DNA from: Gammaproteobacteria bacterium
GTDB lineage: Bacteria > Pseudomonadota > Gammaproteobacteria > Pseudomonadales > Pseudomonadaceae
NCBI GenBank assembly: GCA_018826895.1
Contig: JAHJYA010000027.1
Coordinates: forward strand, 1 to 36,767
Length of the DNA stretch: 36,767 nt
Direction of reading: 5' to 3'
Made by a program: the position numbers and the translations under genes. Of this stretch, positions 24,898 to 33,561 are shown piece after piece. Under the pieces are notes generated by a model. That model was not told the DNA's origin and did no database searches. It was given only the letters and a program-made list of their open reading frames with translations. Position 1 is the first letter of the stretch. The number at the start of each line of letters is the position of its first letter.

Positions 24898-27117
24898 ATG
24901 CAGCCATGCTTCAAACTCAGCGCCCTGACCCTAGCCATGTTAATGGCCAGTGCTCCCTCAGCTTTTGCCGCAGAGGACGCCGAAGATGGGCGAGTGCAGC
25001 TGCAGGACGCCGTGGTGCTCGGTACTGCCGCAGACGAGCTGAAACAGGCACCGGGCGTGTCGATCATCACCGCTGAAGACATCAAGAAGCGTCCGCCGGT
25101 CAATGACCTCTCCGAGATCATCCGCAAGATGCCGGGTGTCAATCTCACCGGCAACAGCGCCACAGGCCAGTACGGCAATAATCGCCAGATCGACCTGCGT
25201 GGCATGGGCCCGGAGAACACGCTGATCCTTATCGACGGCAAACCGGTCAGCTCGCGTAACTCGGTGCGCATGGGCCGCAGCGGTGAGCGCAATACCCGTG
25301 GTGATACCAACTGGGTACCGGTCGAGGCCGTGGAGCGCGTCGAGGTGCTGCGTGGTCCGGCGGCAGCACGTTACGGTTCTGGCGCTGCTGGCGGGGTGGT
25401 CAATATCATCACCAAGGCCCCGACCACGAAACACAGTGGTTCTGTTACAGCCTATACCAACGTCCCCGAAGACAGCGCCGAGGGCGATACCCGCCGGCTG
25501 GGCTTCAATGCTGCAGGCCCGTTGACCGAGGCGTTGTCTTATCGCGTTTATGGCAACTTGAACCGTACAGATGCCGACGATCTGTCGCTCAACGAGGACT
25601 TCGCCAGCGCGCCAGGTGCGACGCCACCGGCAGGTCGCGAAGGGGTGCGCAACAAGGATATGAACGGCCTGCTGCGCTGGGACCTGGACCCACAGCAAAC
25701 CCTGGAATTCGAGGGTGGTTTCAGCCGTCAGGGCAATATCTATGCAGGGGATCGCGCCGTTAGCGCAGCGGGTACGCCACTACTATCGGGGTTGGCCGAG
25801 GATGGCGAGGAAACCAACATCATGTATCGCCAGTCGGCTTCGGTGACCCACCGGGGTGATTGGGATTTTGGTACTTCGCAGGTGGTGGCCTCCTATGAAA
25901 ATACCCGCAACCGTCGTCTCAATGAAGGACTTGCCGGTGGGCCGGAAGGCAGTATCAACACGACCAGCGAAATGGCTACCTCTGAGCTGAAGAGCTATCG
26001 CCTGGCGGGAGAAGTGAACCTGCCGCTGCAGTTGGGTTTTGCCCAGGTGCTGACGATCGGCAGCGAGGTGACCCGAGATGAGCTGGATGACCCCTATTCC
26101 ATGTCGCAGAGCACCGACTTCGGTGGGGCGGTGCCTGGCGCAGACACTGGCACGCGTTCCAGCGAGTCGGAGGCCGATAACTACGCGCTGTTTATCGAGG
26201 ACAACATCGAGATCGATTCGCGTTGGATCGTGACACCAGGCCTGCGTCTGGATCACCACAGCCAGTTCGGCAGCAACTGGAGCCCGAGCCTGAACAGTTC
26301 GTACAAACTGACCGATCACCTGACTCTCAAGGGTGGTGTCGCTCGTGCGTTCAAGGCACCGAACCTGTATCAGTCCAACCCCAATTACCTGTACTTCACC
26401 ATGGGTAACGGTTGCCCCGTTGACCTGCCGAGCCTGGGCAACGGTTGCTACGTGCAGGGCAACGATAGCCTTGAGGCCGAGACCAGCCTGAACAAGGAGC
26501 TGGGCCTGGCCTTCGACAAGGCCGGCTGGGGTGCGGGGCTGACCTACTTCCACAACGACTACAAGAACAAGATCACGGCTGGTATGGATCAGGTCGGGCT
26601 AACCGGGGTCAACGGCCGGATCTTTCAGTGGGAGAACGCCCCCAAGGCTGTAGTCGCCGGTTGGGAAGGTTTCTTCAACGTACCACTGCTGGGCACTGAA
26701 GGCGAAATCCTCAGCTGGAACAACAACTTCACCTACATGATCGAGAACCACAATAAAGAGACCCGCGAGCCGCTGTCGGTCATACCGGAGTACACCCTCA
26801 ACTCGATGCTGGACTGGAGCGTCAATCAGTCGCTGGATCTGTCGTTGAGCATGACTCATTACGGTGAGCAGGAGCCGCGCAAGCTCACCACCCAAGGCGG
26901 GCAGGCAGAAGGTGACGCGCTGCGTACTCGTGGTGGCTACACCGTATTTGGTGTCACCGCTAACTACCAACTGAATGACACCTGGAGCTTCTCCACTGGG
27001 GTCAGCAACCTGTTCGACAAGCAGCTGTATCGCGAGGCTAACTCGGGCGGTGAAGGCGCCAACACCTACAACGAACCCGGTCGCGCCTACTTCGCTTCGG
27101 TCACCGCCGGCTTCTAA
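24898..27117 (+). CDS. pfeA: TonB-dependent ferric enterobactin receptor (PfeA/FepA type)
   Basis: A 739-residue outer-membrane TonB-dependent receptor. Signal peptide to about residue 24 (AFAAED); plug domain to about 200 with the signatures LRGMGPENTLILIDGKPVSS in pieces, RVEVLRGPAAARYGSGAAGG and NIITK; then a 22-strand barrel ending TAGF. The segment with GNGCPVDLPSLGNGCYVQG has the paired cysteines typical of FepA/PfeA/PirA external loops. It imports ferric enterobactin or a related catecholate; the enterobactin-esterase gene downstream favours enterobactin. Fur-type control is supported by the boxes upstream. No PfeR/PfeS two-component pair is adjacent. A terminator follows 93 bp after the stop codon. 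Confidence 0.9.
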   Translation: MQPCFKLSALTLAMLMASAPSAFAAEDAEDGRVQLQDAVVLGTAADELKQAPGVSIITAEDIKKRPPVNDLSEIIRKMPGVNLTGNSATGQYGNNRQIDLRGMGPENTLILIDGKPVSSRNSVRMGRSGERNTRGDTNWVPVEAVERVEVLRGPAAARYGSGAAGGVVNIITKAPTTKHSGSVTAYTNVPEDSAEGDTRRLGFNAAGPLTEALSYRVYGNLNRTDADDLSLNEDFASAPGATPPAGREGVRNKDMNGLLRWDLDPQQTLEFEGGFSRQGNIYAGDRAVSAAGTPLLSGLAEDGEETNIMYRQSASVTHRGDWDFGTSQVVASYENTRNRRLNEGLAGGPEGSINTTSEMATSELKSYRLAGEVNLPLQLGFAQVLTIGSEVTRDELDDPYSMSQSTDFGGAVPGADTGTRSSESEADNYALFIEDNIEIDSRWIVTPGLRLDHHSQFGSNWSPSLNSSYKLTDHLTLKGGVARAFKAPNLYQSNPNYLYFTMGNGCPVDLPSLGNGCYVQGNDSLEAETSLNKELGLAFDKAGWGAGLTYFHNDYKNKITAGMDQVGLTGVNGRIFQWENAPKAVVAGWEGFFNVPLLGTEGEILSWNNNFTYMIENHNKETREPLSVIPEYTLNSMLDWSVNQSLDLSLSMTHYGEQEPRKLTTQGGQAEGDALRTRGGYTVFGVTANYQLNDTWSFSTGVSNLFDKQLYREANSGGEGANTYNEPGRAYFASVTAGF

Positions 27118-27209
27118 GGCTTAGCTCCTGCCCATCTCCAGGCGCCAGTCGGACTTCATCCTGCTGTTTGCAGGCAAGCCTGGTGGTCTTGGTGATGGGC
27201 GCTCCTTTG

Positions 27210-27236
27210 CGCCGGGCTCGCGCCTGGCGTTTTTTT
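27210..27236 (+). terminator. Rho-independent terminator after the TonB receptor gene
   Basis: A 7-bp stem (CGCCGGG with CCTGGCG, one G-T pair) and a 6-base loop run into seven T residues. It overlaps the earliest possible start of the methyltransferase frame (TTG at 27235), which makes that start unlikely, and it probably lowers expression of the downstream genes relative to the receptor. Confidence 0.8.
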
Positions 27237-27252
27237 GTTTGGGATGCGCCGG

Positions 27253-28749
27253 ATGACGCTTTGGCAAGACGGTTACCTGACCTCAATTCCTTACCCGCAC
27301 CACGTTCATCGCGAGCTTTCGCCGAGCTGGCTGGTGGCGGTACTCACGGCGCTTGGCGTACGTGCGCCGGTGCTGCGCGAAGGTTTCAGTTATTGCGAGC
27401 TGGGCTGTGGCCAAGGCTTGAATAGCCTGCTGCTGGCGGCTGCCAACCCGACTGGGCGTTTTCTCGCGGTGGATTACAACGCCCAGCATATCGAGCACGG
27501 CCGTAGCCTGGCCACGGCGGCAGGGCTGACAAACCTGGCGTTTCGCCAAGCCAGCTTTGCTGAACTGGCCGAGGAAGAGACGCAGGAGGGTTTCGACTTC
27601 ATCGTCCTGCATGGCGTCTATTCCTGGGTGTCGCCGGATAACCGTGCGGCTATCCGGCGCTTCGTTCAGCGCCGTCTGAACCCGGGCGGAGTGCTCTATC
27701 TCGGTTATATGAGCCACCCAGGTATGTCCGCGTTCATCGGCGCTCAGCGCCTGCTCTGGCAGGTTGCCCAGGGTGCCGCAGGCGGCCCGCGGGAGCGTCT
27801 GCGTGCTGGTCTTGATGCGCTCAAAGCCTTGCAGCAGTCGGGCGCCGGCTACTTTGCCGAGCACCCTGATGTGGCGCGCCGGCTAGCGGGTGCCGACGAT
27901 GCCGACCTGGCGTTTCTCGCCCACGAACTGCTCTGTGAACATTGGGCGCCGATGCATTCAGCCGAGGTGATCGGCGATATCGCCGCGTTTGGCGGGCAGT
28001 TTCTCGGTAGCGCTACGCCCCTGGAAAACATTGATGCGCTGTCGTTGCCGGGGCACTGCCTGGCGCTGTTGCAGGGGCTGGAGGCGCCTGCTCTACGCGA
28101 GACAGCCAAGGACCTGGCGCGCAACCAGGCGCAGCGCCGCGATCTGTTCCAGCATGGGCCGCAGTCGCTGGACGCGGAGCACCATCGCCAGGCGCTGCTC
28201 GCCAGTTGCTGGGCGGCGCTGCCTGGTGCGCCGGCAAGTGGCGCCCTGGTATTCGATACGCGTATCGGCCCGGTACAGGGCGATGCTCAACTGTTCAGCC
28301 CCGTGCTGCAGGCGTTGGCTGCAGGGCCGCGCAGCTTTGCCGAACTGCTGCGCCAGCCCGCCCTGGCCGCACAGCCGGGCAACCTCAGCCCGGCCCTGCA
28401 GATGCTGCTGTGGGCCGGCCATGCCCACCCGCTGCTGGATGCACCGGTGGCGCCAGGCGCCTGCCAGGGGCTTAACCGTTTGCTCGCCGAAGGCGACCTG
28501 CAAGGTGCGGGCTACGGTCATTTGGCGGCGCCGAGCCTGGGCGCGGCGCTCCCCGTGAGCCGCCTGGAAATGGCCGCTGCACGTGTGCTGCTGGAGCATC
28601 CTGAGCTTAGCGGCGAGCTTCTGTACGAAACCGTGCTGGCGCTGCTGCGACGCTTCGACCTGGCCGCCGCTACGCCGGAGCGCGAGCAGTTGCAGCGGTT
28701 CGAGCGGCACACGTTGCCTGTCTGGCGACAACTGGGTGTGGTGGAGTGA
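27253..28749 (+). CDS. class I SAM-dependent methyltransferase with regulatory domain
   Basis: A 498-residue cytoplasmic protein. The SAM-binding Rossmann domain (about residues 30-190) shows motif I YCELGCGQGLNSLLL, acidic VDYN at the end of strand 2, and FDFIVLHGVYSWV as the post-II region. The C-terminal 300 residues match the methyltransferase regulatory domain (PF10119 type). ATG codons at 27244 and 27253 are both possible; GGGA lies eight bases before 27253. Its stop codon overlaps the esterase ATG (TGATG), tying it to the iron-uptake operon. The methyl acceptor is unknown; it could act on a siderophore or its breakdown product. Confidence 0.82.
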   Translation: MTLWQDGYLTSIPYPHHVHRELSPSWLVAVLTALGVRAPVLREGFSYCELGCGQGLNSLLLAAANPTGRFLAVDYNAQHIEHGRSLATAAGLTNLAFRQASFAELAEEETQEGFDFIVLHGVYSWVSPDNRAAIRRFVQRRLNPGGVLYLGYMSHPGMSAFIGAQRLLWQVAQGAAGGPRERLRAGLDALKALQQSGAGYFAEHPDVARRLAGADDADLAFLAHELLCEHWAPMHSAEVIGDIAAFGGQFLGSATPLENIDALSLPGHCLALLQGLEAPALRETAKDLARNQAQRRDLFQHGPQSLDAEHHRQALLASCWAALPGAPASGALVFDTRIGPVQGDAQLFSPVLQALAAGPRSFAELLRQPALAAQPGNLSPALQMLLWAGHAHPLLDAPVAPGACQGLNRLLAEGDLQGAGYGHLAAPSLGAALPVSRLEMAAARVLLEHPELSGELLYETVLALLRRFDLAAATPEREQLQRFERHTLPVWRQLGVVE

Positions 28750-29663
28750 TGAAGGCATTACTGCTGTGCCTGGCGTTAATGCCGCTGTTGGCGTTGGCCA
28801 GGCCTGAACTTGAACAGGCACTGGGGCCTAACCTGGCGGACGAAGGATCGGCGTATTACCGCTTTGAGTCGTTCGAGCTGACGTCTGCCGACGGTGCAAG
28901 ACAGTATCGGGTACGCCTGGCCATTCCTCGGCGTGAAGCGCCAGTCAACGGTTATCCGGTGCTCTATCTGCTTGACGGCAACGCGGCGCTGATGGCCCTG
29001 CGCGAGGATTGGCTGGTCGAAGTGCAGCAGGGCCAGCCACCGCTGTTGGTGATGATAGGGCCGGCCAGTGACCTGCGTCTGGATCTGCCGGCGCGGGTGT
29101 TCGATTACACCCCGCTGCCGCCAGAGGGCGTGGCAGCGCTGGACGTCAGCCTGGGTAACCGGGCCACCGGTGGTGCGCCGGCGTTCCGCGAGTTGCTGGC
29201 CAGTCGCATCAAGCCCGAAGTGGCCAAACGGGTGCGGGTGGATGCCGCGCGCCAGGGTATCTGGGGCCATTCACTGGGTGGTCTGTTCGTGCTCGACACT
29301 TTACGTGTCGAGCCAAATGCTTTTCGCTTTTACATCGCCGCCAGCCCGTCGCTTTGGTGGCAGTCCGGGTTGTTGCTCAAACGCTTCGAAGGCTTTGCTG
29401 GTGGCTTGGGACAACTCTTGGTGTTGCAGGGCGGCGCCGAGCGCGGCGGTCTGCGCGCTGCAGACGATTCGCCGCGTGCACAAGCCATGGCCGCGGTGCC
29501 GGCGCATGCCGCGCGCGAGCTGAGTAAGCAGCTGGGTCGATTGCCCGGTATGCATGCGCAGTATCACGAGTTCGCCGGCCTTGGCCATGGCCCCATGCTT
29601 GCCGCGTCGCTGCGACCAGCCTTGCGCCTGGCTGCCGGCTTGGCGCCTTTTGTTGAGGATTGA
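28749..29663 (+). CDS. pfeE: periplasmic enterobactin esterase (PfeE-like)
   Basis: A 304-residue esterase-D-type hydrolase (PF00756) with a signal peptide (LLLCLALMPLLALARPE). It has the nucleophile Ser175 in GHSLGG and a histidine, His280, in GLGHGPM for the triad. PfeE of P. aeruginosa (PA2689, next to pfeA) cuts ferric enterobactin in the periplasm to free iron, and this gene has the same neighbour. Substrate assignment rests on that context. The start overlaps the methyltransferase stop codon. The next gene begins three bases after this one ends. Confidence 0.86.
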   Translation: MKALLLCLALMPLLALARPELEQALGPNLADEGSAYYRFESFELTSADGARQYRVRLAIPRREAPVNGYPVLYLLDGNAALMALREDWLVEVQQGQPPLLVMIGPASDLRLDLPARVFDYTPLPPEGVAALDVSLGNRATGGAPAFRELLASRIKPEVAKRVRVDAARQGIWGHSLGGLFVLDTLRVEPNAFRFYIAASPSLWWQSGLLLKRFEGFAGGLGQLLVLQGGAERGGLRAADDSPRAQAMAAVPAHAARELSKQLGRLPGMHAQYHEFAGLGHGPMLAASLRPALRLAAGLAPFVED

Positions 29664-29666
29664 CCT

Positions 29667-29957
29667 ATGGCGATCATTGCGCCGGCCTGGTGGCCGGTGG
29701 TTTGCCGAATACTGGCGGCGATTGTGGGCGGCTATGCCTTCACCTATGCCTTTACTGCAGCGCTGGCGCGGGTGTTGCCCTTGCCGGCGGTCGATGCGGT
29801 GTGGGTCGCCTCGTTGCCGGCATTTGCCCTCTATACCTTGGCCATGCTCTGGGCCTTCGCCGCGCGCAGCCTCTGGCGGGCCTGGTGGGGCGTCGCTTTG
29901 GCGCTGCCGCTGGGATTGCTTGGCTTCTGGCCGCAACTGATGGAGCGCCTGGCATGA
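29667..29957 (+). CDS. small inner-membrane protein, DUF3649 type
   Basis: A 96-residue protein that is nearly all membrane: three hydrophobic stretches (RILAAIVGGYAFTYAFTAAL, WVASLPAFALYTLAMLWAF, ALALPLGLLGFW). Recognised as DUF3649 by length and by its place ahead of a PepSY protein in an iron-uptake operon. The stop codon overlaps the next ATG by four bases. GAGG lies about ten bases before its start. The function is unknown, presumably part of a membrane assembly with the two following gene products. Confidence 0.8.
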   Translation: MAIIAPAWWPVVCRILAAIVGGYAFTYAFTAALARVLPLPAVDAVWVASLPAFALYTLAMLWAFAARSLWRAWWGVALALPLGLLGFWPQLMERLA

Positions 29958-31528
29958 AGCAGACCCTGACGCAGTCGATGGCCTGGCTGCACACCTGGGG
30001 CGGCCTGGTGTTCGGCTGGTTGCTGTTCGCTATCTTCCTCACCGGCACCCTGGCGGTGTTCGACAAGGAGCTCGACCTGTGGATGCGCCCGGAAGTCCCG
30101 GCGCAGAAGGTCGAGCAGAGCCAGGCCTTGCAGCGCGCGCTGGCGTATCTGCAGGCCAAGCACCCGCAGGCCGAACGCTGGAACATCAGCCTGCCCAGCG
30201 AGCGTTCGCCGACCCTCGGTGTCTCGGCCGGTAACCAGCGCCGCGGTGGTGGCGAGCAACTGGATCCGCAGACGGGCGAGCCGCTGGCGGTGCGTGAAAC
30301 AGCCGGTGGCGGGTTCTTCTTTCGGTTTCACTTCACCCTCAATATGCCGCGTACGCTCGGCATCTGGCTGGTAGGGTTGGCCGCCATGGCCATGCTGGTG
30401 GCGTTGGTCAGCGGCATCGTCATCCACAAGAAAATCTTCAAGGAGTTCTTCACCTTTCGCCCCGGCAAAGGCCAGCGCTCCTGGCTCGACGGGCACAACG
30501 CCAGTGCGGTGCTGTTGCTGCCTTTTCATTTGATGATTACTTACACCGGCCTGGTGATTTTCCTGCTGATCTATATGCCGGCGGCGGTCGATGCGCTGTA
30601 TGGCGACCGCGAGGCGTTCGGTCGCGCGCTACGCGGCGCGCCAGTCGAGCAACAAGCTGCGCGCGGCGGCGAGCAAGGCGCCCGGCAGGAACGCGCTGAA
30701 CGCCCGCGTGCGGCGCCGGCCCCATTGGCTGCACTCGGCCCGCTACTGGCAGAGGCCGAGCAACAGATGGGACCGCTGGCCGGGCTGTCGATTGATCACC
30801 CCGGGCGCAGCGATGCGCGTATTGAGGTCCGGCCGATTCTGGGCAACCGCATCGAACTGACCAAGGGCCGTAGCATGCTGTTCGATGGCGTCAGTGGCGC
30901 GGTCTTGCGCGCGCCGGCCGAGAGCCGACCGAGCCAGTTGACCCAGCGGGTAATGGCTGGGTTGCACTTTGCCCAGTTCGGCGGCTACCCGATGCGCTGG
31001 CTGTATTTCCTTTGTGGCCTGGTCAGCAGTGCGATGATCGCCAGCGGCCTGGTGCTGTTTTGCGTCAAACGGCGGCGCAAATATGCCAGTGAGGCGCCCG
31101 CTGCGCGGCGCGTCTCTCACCTGATCGAGGCGCTCAACCTGGCGGCGGTCGCCGGCCTGAGCCTGGCATGCATCGGCCTGCTCTGGGCCAACCGGCTGCT
31201 GCCTGTGGAGCTGGCGCAGCGCGCCGCCTGGGAGGTCAACGCATTCTTCGTGGTGTGGTTGCTCAGCCTGCTGCATGCGCTGTGGCGCCCGACGCTGCGC
31301 GGTTGGGGCGAGCAGCTTGGGCTGGCTGCGCTGCTTTGTATGGCGCTGCCGTTGCTCAGCCTGTTGACGTTGCCACAGCCGTGGGCGCAGCCACTGCACC
31401 AGGCATTGGAGTTGACCAGCCTGGCGTTAGGCGTGGCGTTGGCTTGGTTGGCCTGGCGCGTTTATCGACGCCAGGAGGTTGCGCCGCCGCTGCCCAGGCG
31501 CGGCGCTGTCATGCGGGAGGCGCTCTGA
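29954..31528 (+). CDS. PepSY-associated TM protein, likely siderophore ferric reductase
   Basis: A 524-residue inner-membrane protein. A first helix (GGLVFGWLLFAIFLTGTLAVF) follows LHTW, a PepSY-like periplasmic part follows, then further helices near 145-165, 190-215, 350-375 and a C-terminal group of four. Histidines in LHTW, FHFTLN, VIHKKIF, DGHNASAV, PFHLM and GLHFAQ could bind heme or iron, as in FoxB and PiuB-type reductases that free iron from siderophores. A Gln/Arg/Ala-rich linker (residues 230-265) separates the halves. The start overlaps the DUF3649 stop codon, and its own stop overlaps the next start by one base. Confidence 0.88.
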   Translation: MKQTLTQSMAWLHTWGGLVFGWLLFAIFLTGTLAVFDKELDLWMRPEVPAQKVEQSQALQRALAYLQAKHPQAERWNISLPSERSPTLGVSAGNQRRGGGEQLDPQTGEPLAVRETAGGGFFFRFHFTLNMPRTLGIWLVGLAAMAMLVALVSGIVIHKKIFKEFFTFRPGKGQRSWLDGHNASAVLLLPFHLMITYTGLVIFLLIYMPAAVDALYGDREAFGRALRGAPVEQQAARGGEQGARQERAERPRAAPAPLAALGPLLAEAEQQMGPLAGLSIDHPGRSDARIEVRPILGNRIELTKGRSMLFDGVSGAVLRAPAESRPSQLTQRVMAGLHFAQFGGYPMRWLYFLCGLVSSAMIASGLVLFCVKRRRKYASEAPAARRVSHLIEALNLAAVAGLSLACIGLLWANRLLPVELAQRAAWEVNAFFVVWLLSLLHALWRPTLRGWGEQLGLAALLCMALPLLSLLTLPQPWAQPLHQALELTSLALGVALAWLAWRVYRRQEVAPPLPRRGAVMREAL

Positions 31529-31860
31529 TGATGACTTCGTTTTTCGCTGGGCTTTTGTTGGCCTATGCCGGCATGGCGGCGCTGTGCCTGGGCATGGAGC
31601 GGCACTTCAAACAGGTCTGGCAGCGCTTGCCTTCACCCGGTCAGCGGCGGGCCTTGCGCCTGGCCGGCTGGGTGCTGCTGGCGGGCAGTTTTGCCGCGTG
31701 CGTCCGGGCCTGGGGCTGGGCGATGGGGCCGGTCGGCTGGCTGGGTCAGGTGTCGTTGGGCGGCTTTTTACTGCTCATGCTGCTGCCGTATTGGCCGCGT
31801 CTGGCCGTGCTGCTGCCGCTGTTCGCAGCGCCCTGGGTGTGGCTACTTGGCGTGATTTAG
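31528..31860 (+). CDS. small inner-membrane protein, DUF3325 type
   Basis: A 110-residue protein with three hydrophobic helices (FFAGLLLAYAGMAALCLGM, ALRLAGWVLLAGSFAACVRAW, LGGFLLLMLLPYWPRLAVLL). Position after DUF3649 and PepSY genes, and length, fit DUF3325. It is the last gene of the iron operon; no strong terminator was found after it. Function unknown. Confidence 0.8.
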   Translation: MMTSFFAGLLLAYAGMAALCLGMERHFKQVWQRLPSPGQRRALRLAGWVLLAGSFAACVRAWGWAMGPVGWLGQVSLGGFLLLMLLPYWPRLAVLLPLFAAPWVWLLGVI

Positions 31861-31952
31861 AGCCAAAGCTACGTGCTCGCTCTAAGCGGGGTGGCGCTGA
31901 TAGGCTTTGGCCAGAGCTTGACGGGTAAAGTTGGCTGTCGCAGATTTCACTA

Positions 31953-31971
31953 TTCATAATTCGATTACGCA
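31953..31971 (+). promoter_or_regulatory. candidate HmgR operator at the maiA promoter
   Basis: TTCATAA, five bases, then TTACGCA. The right arm is identical to the right arm of the hmgA palindrome and the left matches 5 of 7, with the same spacing. It overlaps a -10-like CATAAT (31955-31960), which has TTGGCT 18 bp upstream, and ends 19 bp before the maiA ATG. Confidence 0.55.
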
Positions 31972-31990
31972 ATTACCTGCGTGGCCTGCC

Positions 31991-32629
31991 ATGACTCTTG
32001 AACTGCATACCTACTACCGCTCCTCATCCTCCTACCGCGTGCGTATCGCGCTCGCCTTGAAAGGCTTGAGCTATCGGTCTGTGCCGGTCAACTTGATCCG
32101 CGATGGTGGTGAGCAGCGCATGCCGGCCTACCTTGCTTTGAACCCACAGGGCAGGGTGCCGATGCTCTGCAGCGAGGAGGGCGCGCGGCTTATCCAGTCG
32201 CCTGCGATTATTGAATACTTGGAGGAGCGCTATCCCGAGCCGCGGCTATTGCCTACCGACCTGCTGGCCCGCGCTCGGCATCGCGCTGTGGCCGCATTGA
32301 TCGGTTGCGATATTCAGCCGTTGCACAACTCTGCCGTGCTCAATCACCTGCGTGGGTTACAAATTGCCGAGGACGATGTGCAGGCATGGATCGCTCATTG
32401 GCTAGGCGAGGGGCTTCGGGCCGTCGAAGCCCTGATCGGTGACGAGGGCTTCTGCTTCGGTGAGCCCGGCCTTGCCGATGTCTATCTGTTGCCGCAGCTC
32501 TATGCGGCGCGACGTTTCAATGTCGATTTGACAGCGCTGCCGCGAATTCTGCGTGTAGAGCAGTTGGCCTTGGCACATCCTGCGTTCCAGCAGGCGCATC
32601 CTGATGTCCAGCCGGATACGCCTGCCTGA
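31991..32629 (+). CDS. maiA: maleylacetoacetate isomerase
   Basis: A 212-residue zeta-class glutathione S-transferase that isomerises maleylacetoacetate to fumarylacetoacetate in tyrosine/phenylalanine breakdown, using glutathione. The active-site loop at residues 9-15 reads SSSSYRVR, the pseudomonad form of SSCSxR, and LNPQGRVPML and QSPAIIEYLEERYP are glutathione-site blocks. The start at 31991 is chosen over 31931 because the thioredoxin fold begins there. It is not joined to hmgA-fahA: hmgR lies convergent between them. A possible HmgR operator sits at its promoter. Confidence 0.94.
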   Translation: MTLELHTYYRSSSSYRVRIALALKGLSYRSVPVNLIRDGGEQRMPAYLALNPQGRVPMLCSEEGARLIQSPAIIEYLEERYPEPRLLPTDLLARARHRAVAALIGCDIQPLHNSAVLNHLRGLQIAEDDVQAWIAHWLGEGLRAVEALIGDEGFCFGEPGLADVYLLPQLYAARRFNVDLTALPRILRVEQLALAHPAFQQAHPDVQPDTPA

Positions 32630-32686
32630 GTCATTACTGCGCAGATCAGGATTTTCGTCCAGGCCGCGGTATGCAGGCCACGTGTA

Positions 32687-33463
32687 TCAATGCGCCATCT
32701 GCGCGCCCATACGTGCGCTGATCGCCCGAGCCACCGCCAGCAAGCGCTGCGCAGCTTGGCTATCTGCTTCGGCCATAAAGCCTGGGGCTGCTCCAACGAT
32801 CGTAATAACGCCGGCCAGGCGCTGGTCGCCACTGAACAGCGGCGCCGATAGCGCGTTGACGCCGGCCATCAGTAAGCCGTGCACGGGCTGAATATGGCTG
32901 CGCTGCAGCTCACTCATCGCTGCCGTCAGTGCGGCACTGGAGGGGGCTGAGGGCAGTTTCAGCTCCTCTTCACGCAGCGCTGCTGTCTCGGCATTCGGCA
33001 TAAAAGCGTTGAACACCAGCCCGGTGGACGAGCCCAGTAGCGGTAGCACCGAGCCCACTTGGGTGACCAGGGTGACAGCCCGTATTGCCTGCTCAACATG
33101 CACCACGGTTGGGCCGCGATTGCCCCACACCGCGAGGAAACAAGTCTCGTTGAGTTCATCGCGCAGGTGCGTCAGGTGCGGTGTAGCGAGCTTGACCACG
33201 TCCAGTCGGCCGAGCGCCGCCAGGCCTACGAACAGCGCGGCACGGCCCAGACCGTAGTGGTTGGTTTGCGGGTCCTGCTCGGCGAAGCCGCTGGCGATCA
33301 GTGCCTGCAGGTAACGGTGAACCTTGCTGGCAGGCATGCCGACGTGTTCGGCCAGGCGCGAAAGCGACGTGGCCGGGGCCAGCTCCGCGAGCGCCGTGAG
33401 TATGTCCGTGCCTACCTCTGCCGCCTGGACTTTCTGTCGCCGGGGCGCGTTGCTGTCTGTCAT
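32687..33463 (-). CDS. hmgR: IclR-family repressor HmgR
   Basis: A 258-residue IclR regulator. It has an N-terminal winged helix-turn-helix (ALAELAPATSLSRLAEHVGM and KVHRYLQALIASGFAEQ) over about residues 15-80 and an effector-binding IclR domain after it. It is divergent from hmgA. In P. putida, HmgR represses the homogentisate genes until homogentisate binds. The start at 33463 is preferred over 33520, which would run into the hmgA promoter. It converges with maiA with 57 bp between stop codons and no clear terminator. Confidence 0.92.
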   Translation of the reverse strand: MTDSNAPRRQKVQAAEVGTDILTALAELAPATSLSRLAEHVGMPASKVHRYLQALIASGFAEQDPQTNHYGLGRAALFVGLAALGRLDVVKLATPHLTHLRDELNETCFLAVWGNRGPTVVHVEQAIRAVTLVTQVGSVLPLLGSSTGLVFNAFMPNAETAALREEELKLPSAPSSAALTAAMSELQRSHIQPVHGLLMAGVNALSAPLFSGDQRLAGVITIVGAAPGFMAEADSQAAQRLLAVARAISARMGAQMAH

Positions 33464-33499
33464 CGGGCGGCTACCTGTGGGAAAGGCGCTTTTTATAGC

Positions 33500-33528
33500 T
33501 TGACGCTCAGTTGAGTTCAAATTACTTT
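33500..33528 (+). promoter_or_regulatory. candidate sigma-70 promoter of hmgA-fahA
   Basis: TTGACG (33500-33505, 5 of 6) and TACTTT (33523-33528, 3 of 6) are separated by 17 bp. Transcription would start near 33535, inside the palindrome at 33530-33548, the position expected for repression by HmgR. Confidence 0.5.
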
Positions 33529-33529
33529 T

Positions 33530-33548
33530 TGCGTAATCGTGTTACGCA
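33530..33548 (+). promoter_or_regulatory. candidate HmgR operator at the hmgA promoter
   Basis: A perfect palindrome, TGCGTAA, five bases, TTACGCA, ends 13 bp before the hmgA ATG. HmgR is known to bind a palindrome at hmgA in P. putida. The hmgR gene is divergent, so the same site may also affect its expression. Confidence 0.75.
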
Positions 33549-33561
33549 TAGTAGGGCGGCC

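Noticed and set aside
24774..25076. Small open frame across the Fur boxes and the pfeA start
   Set aside because: It overlaps the promoter and the signal peptide of the receptor in another frame, with no ribosome-binding site.
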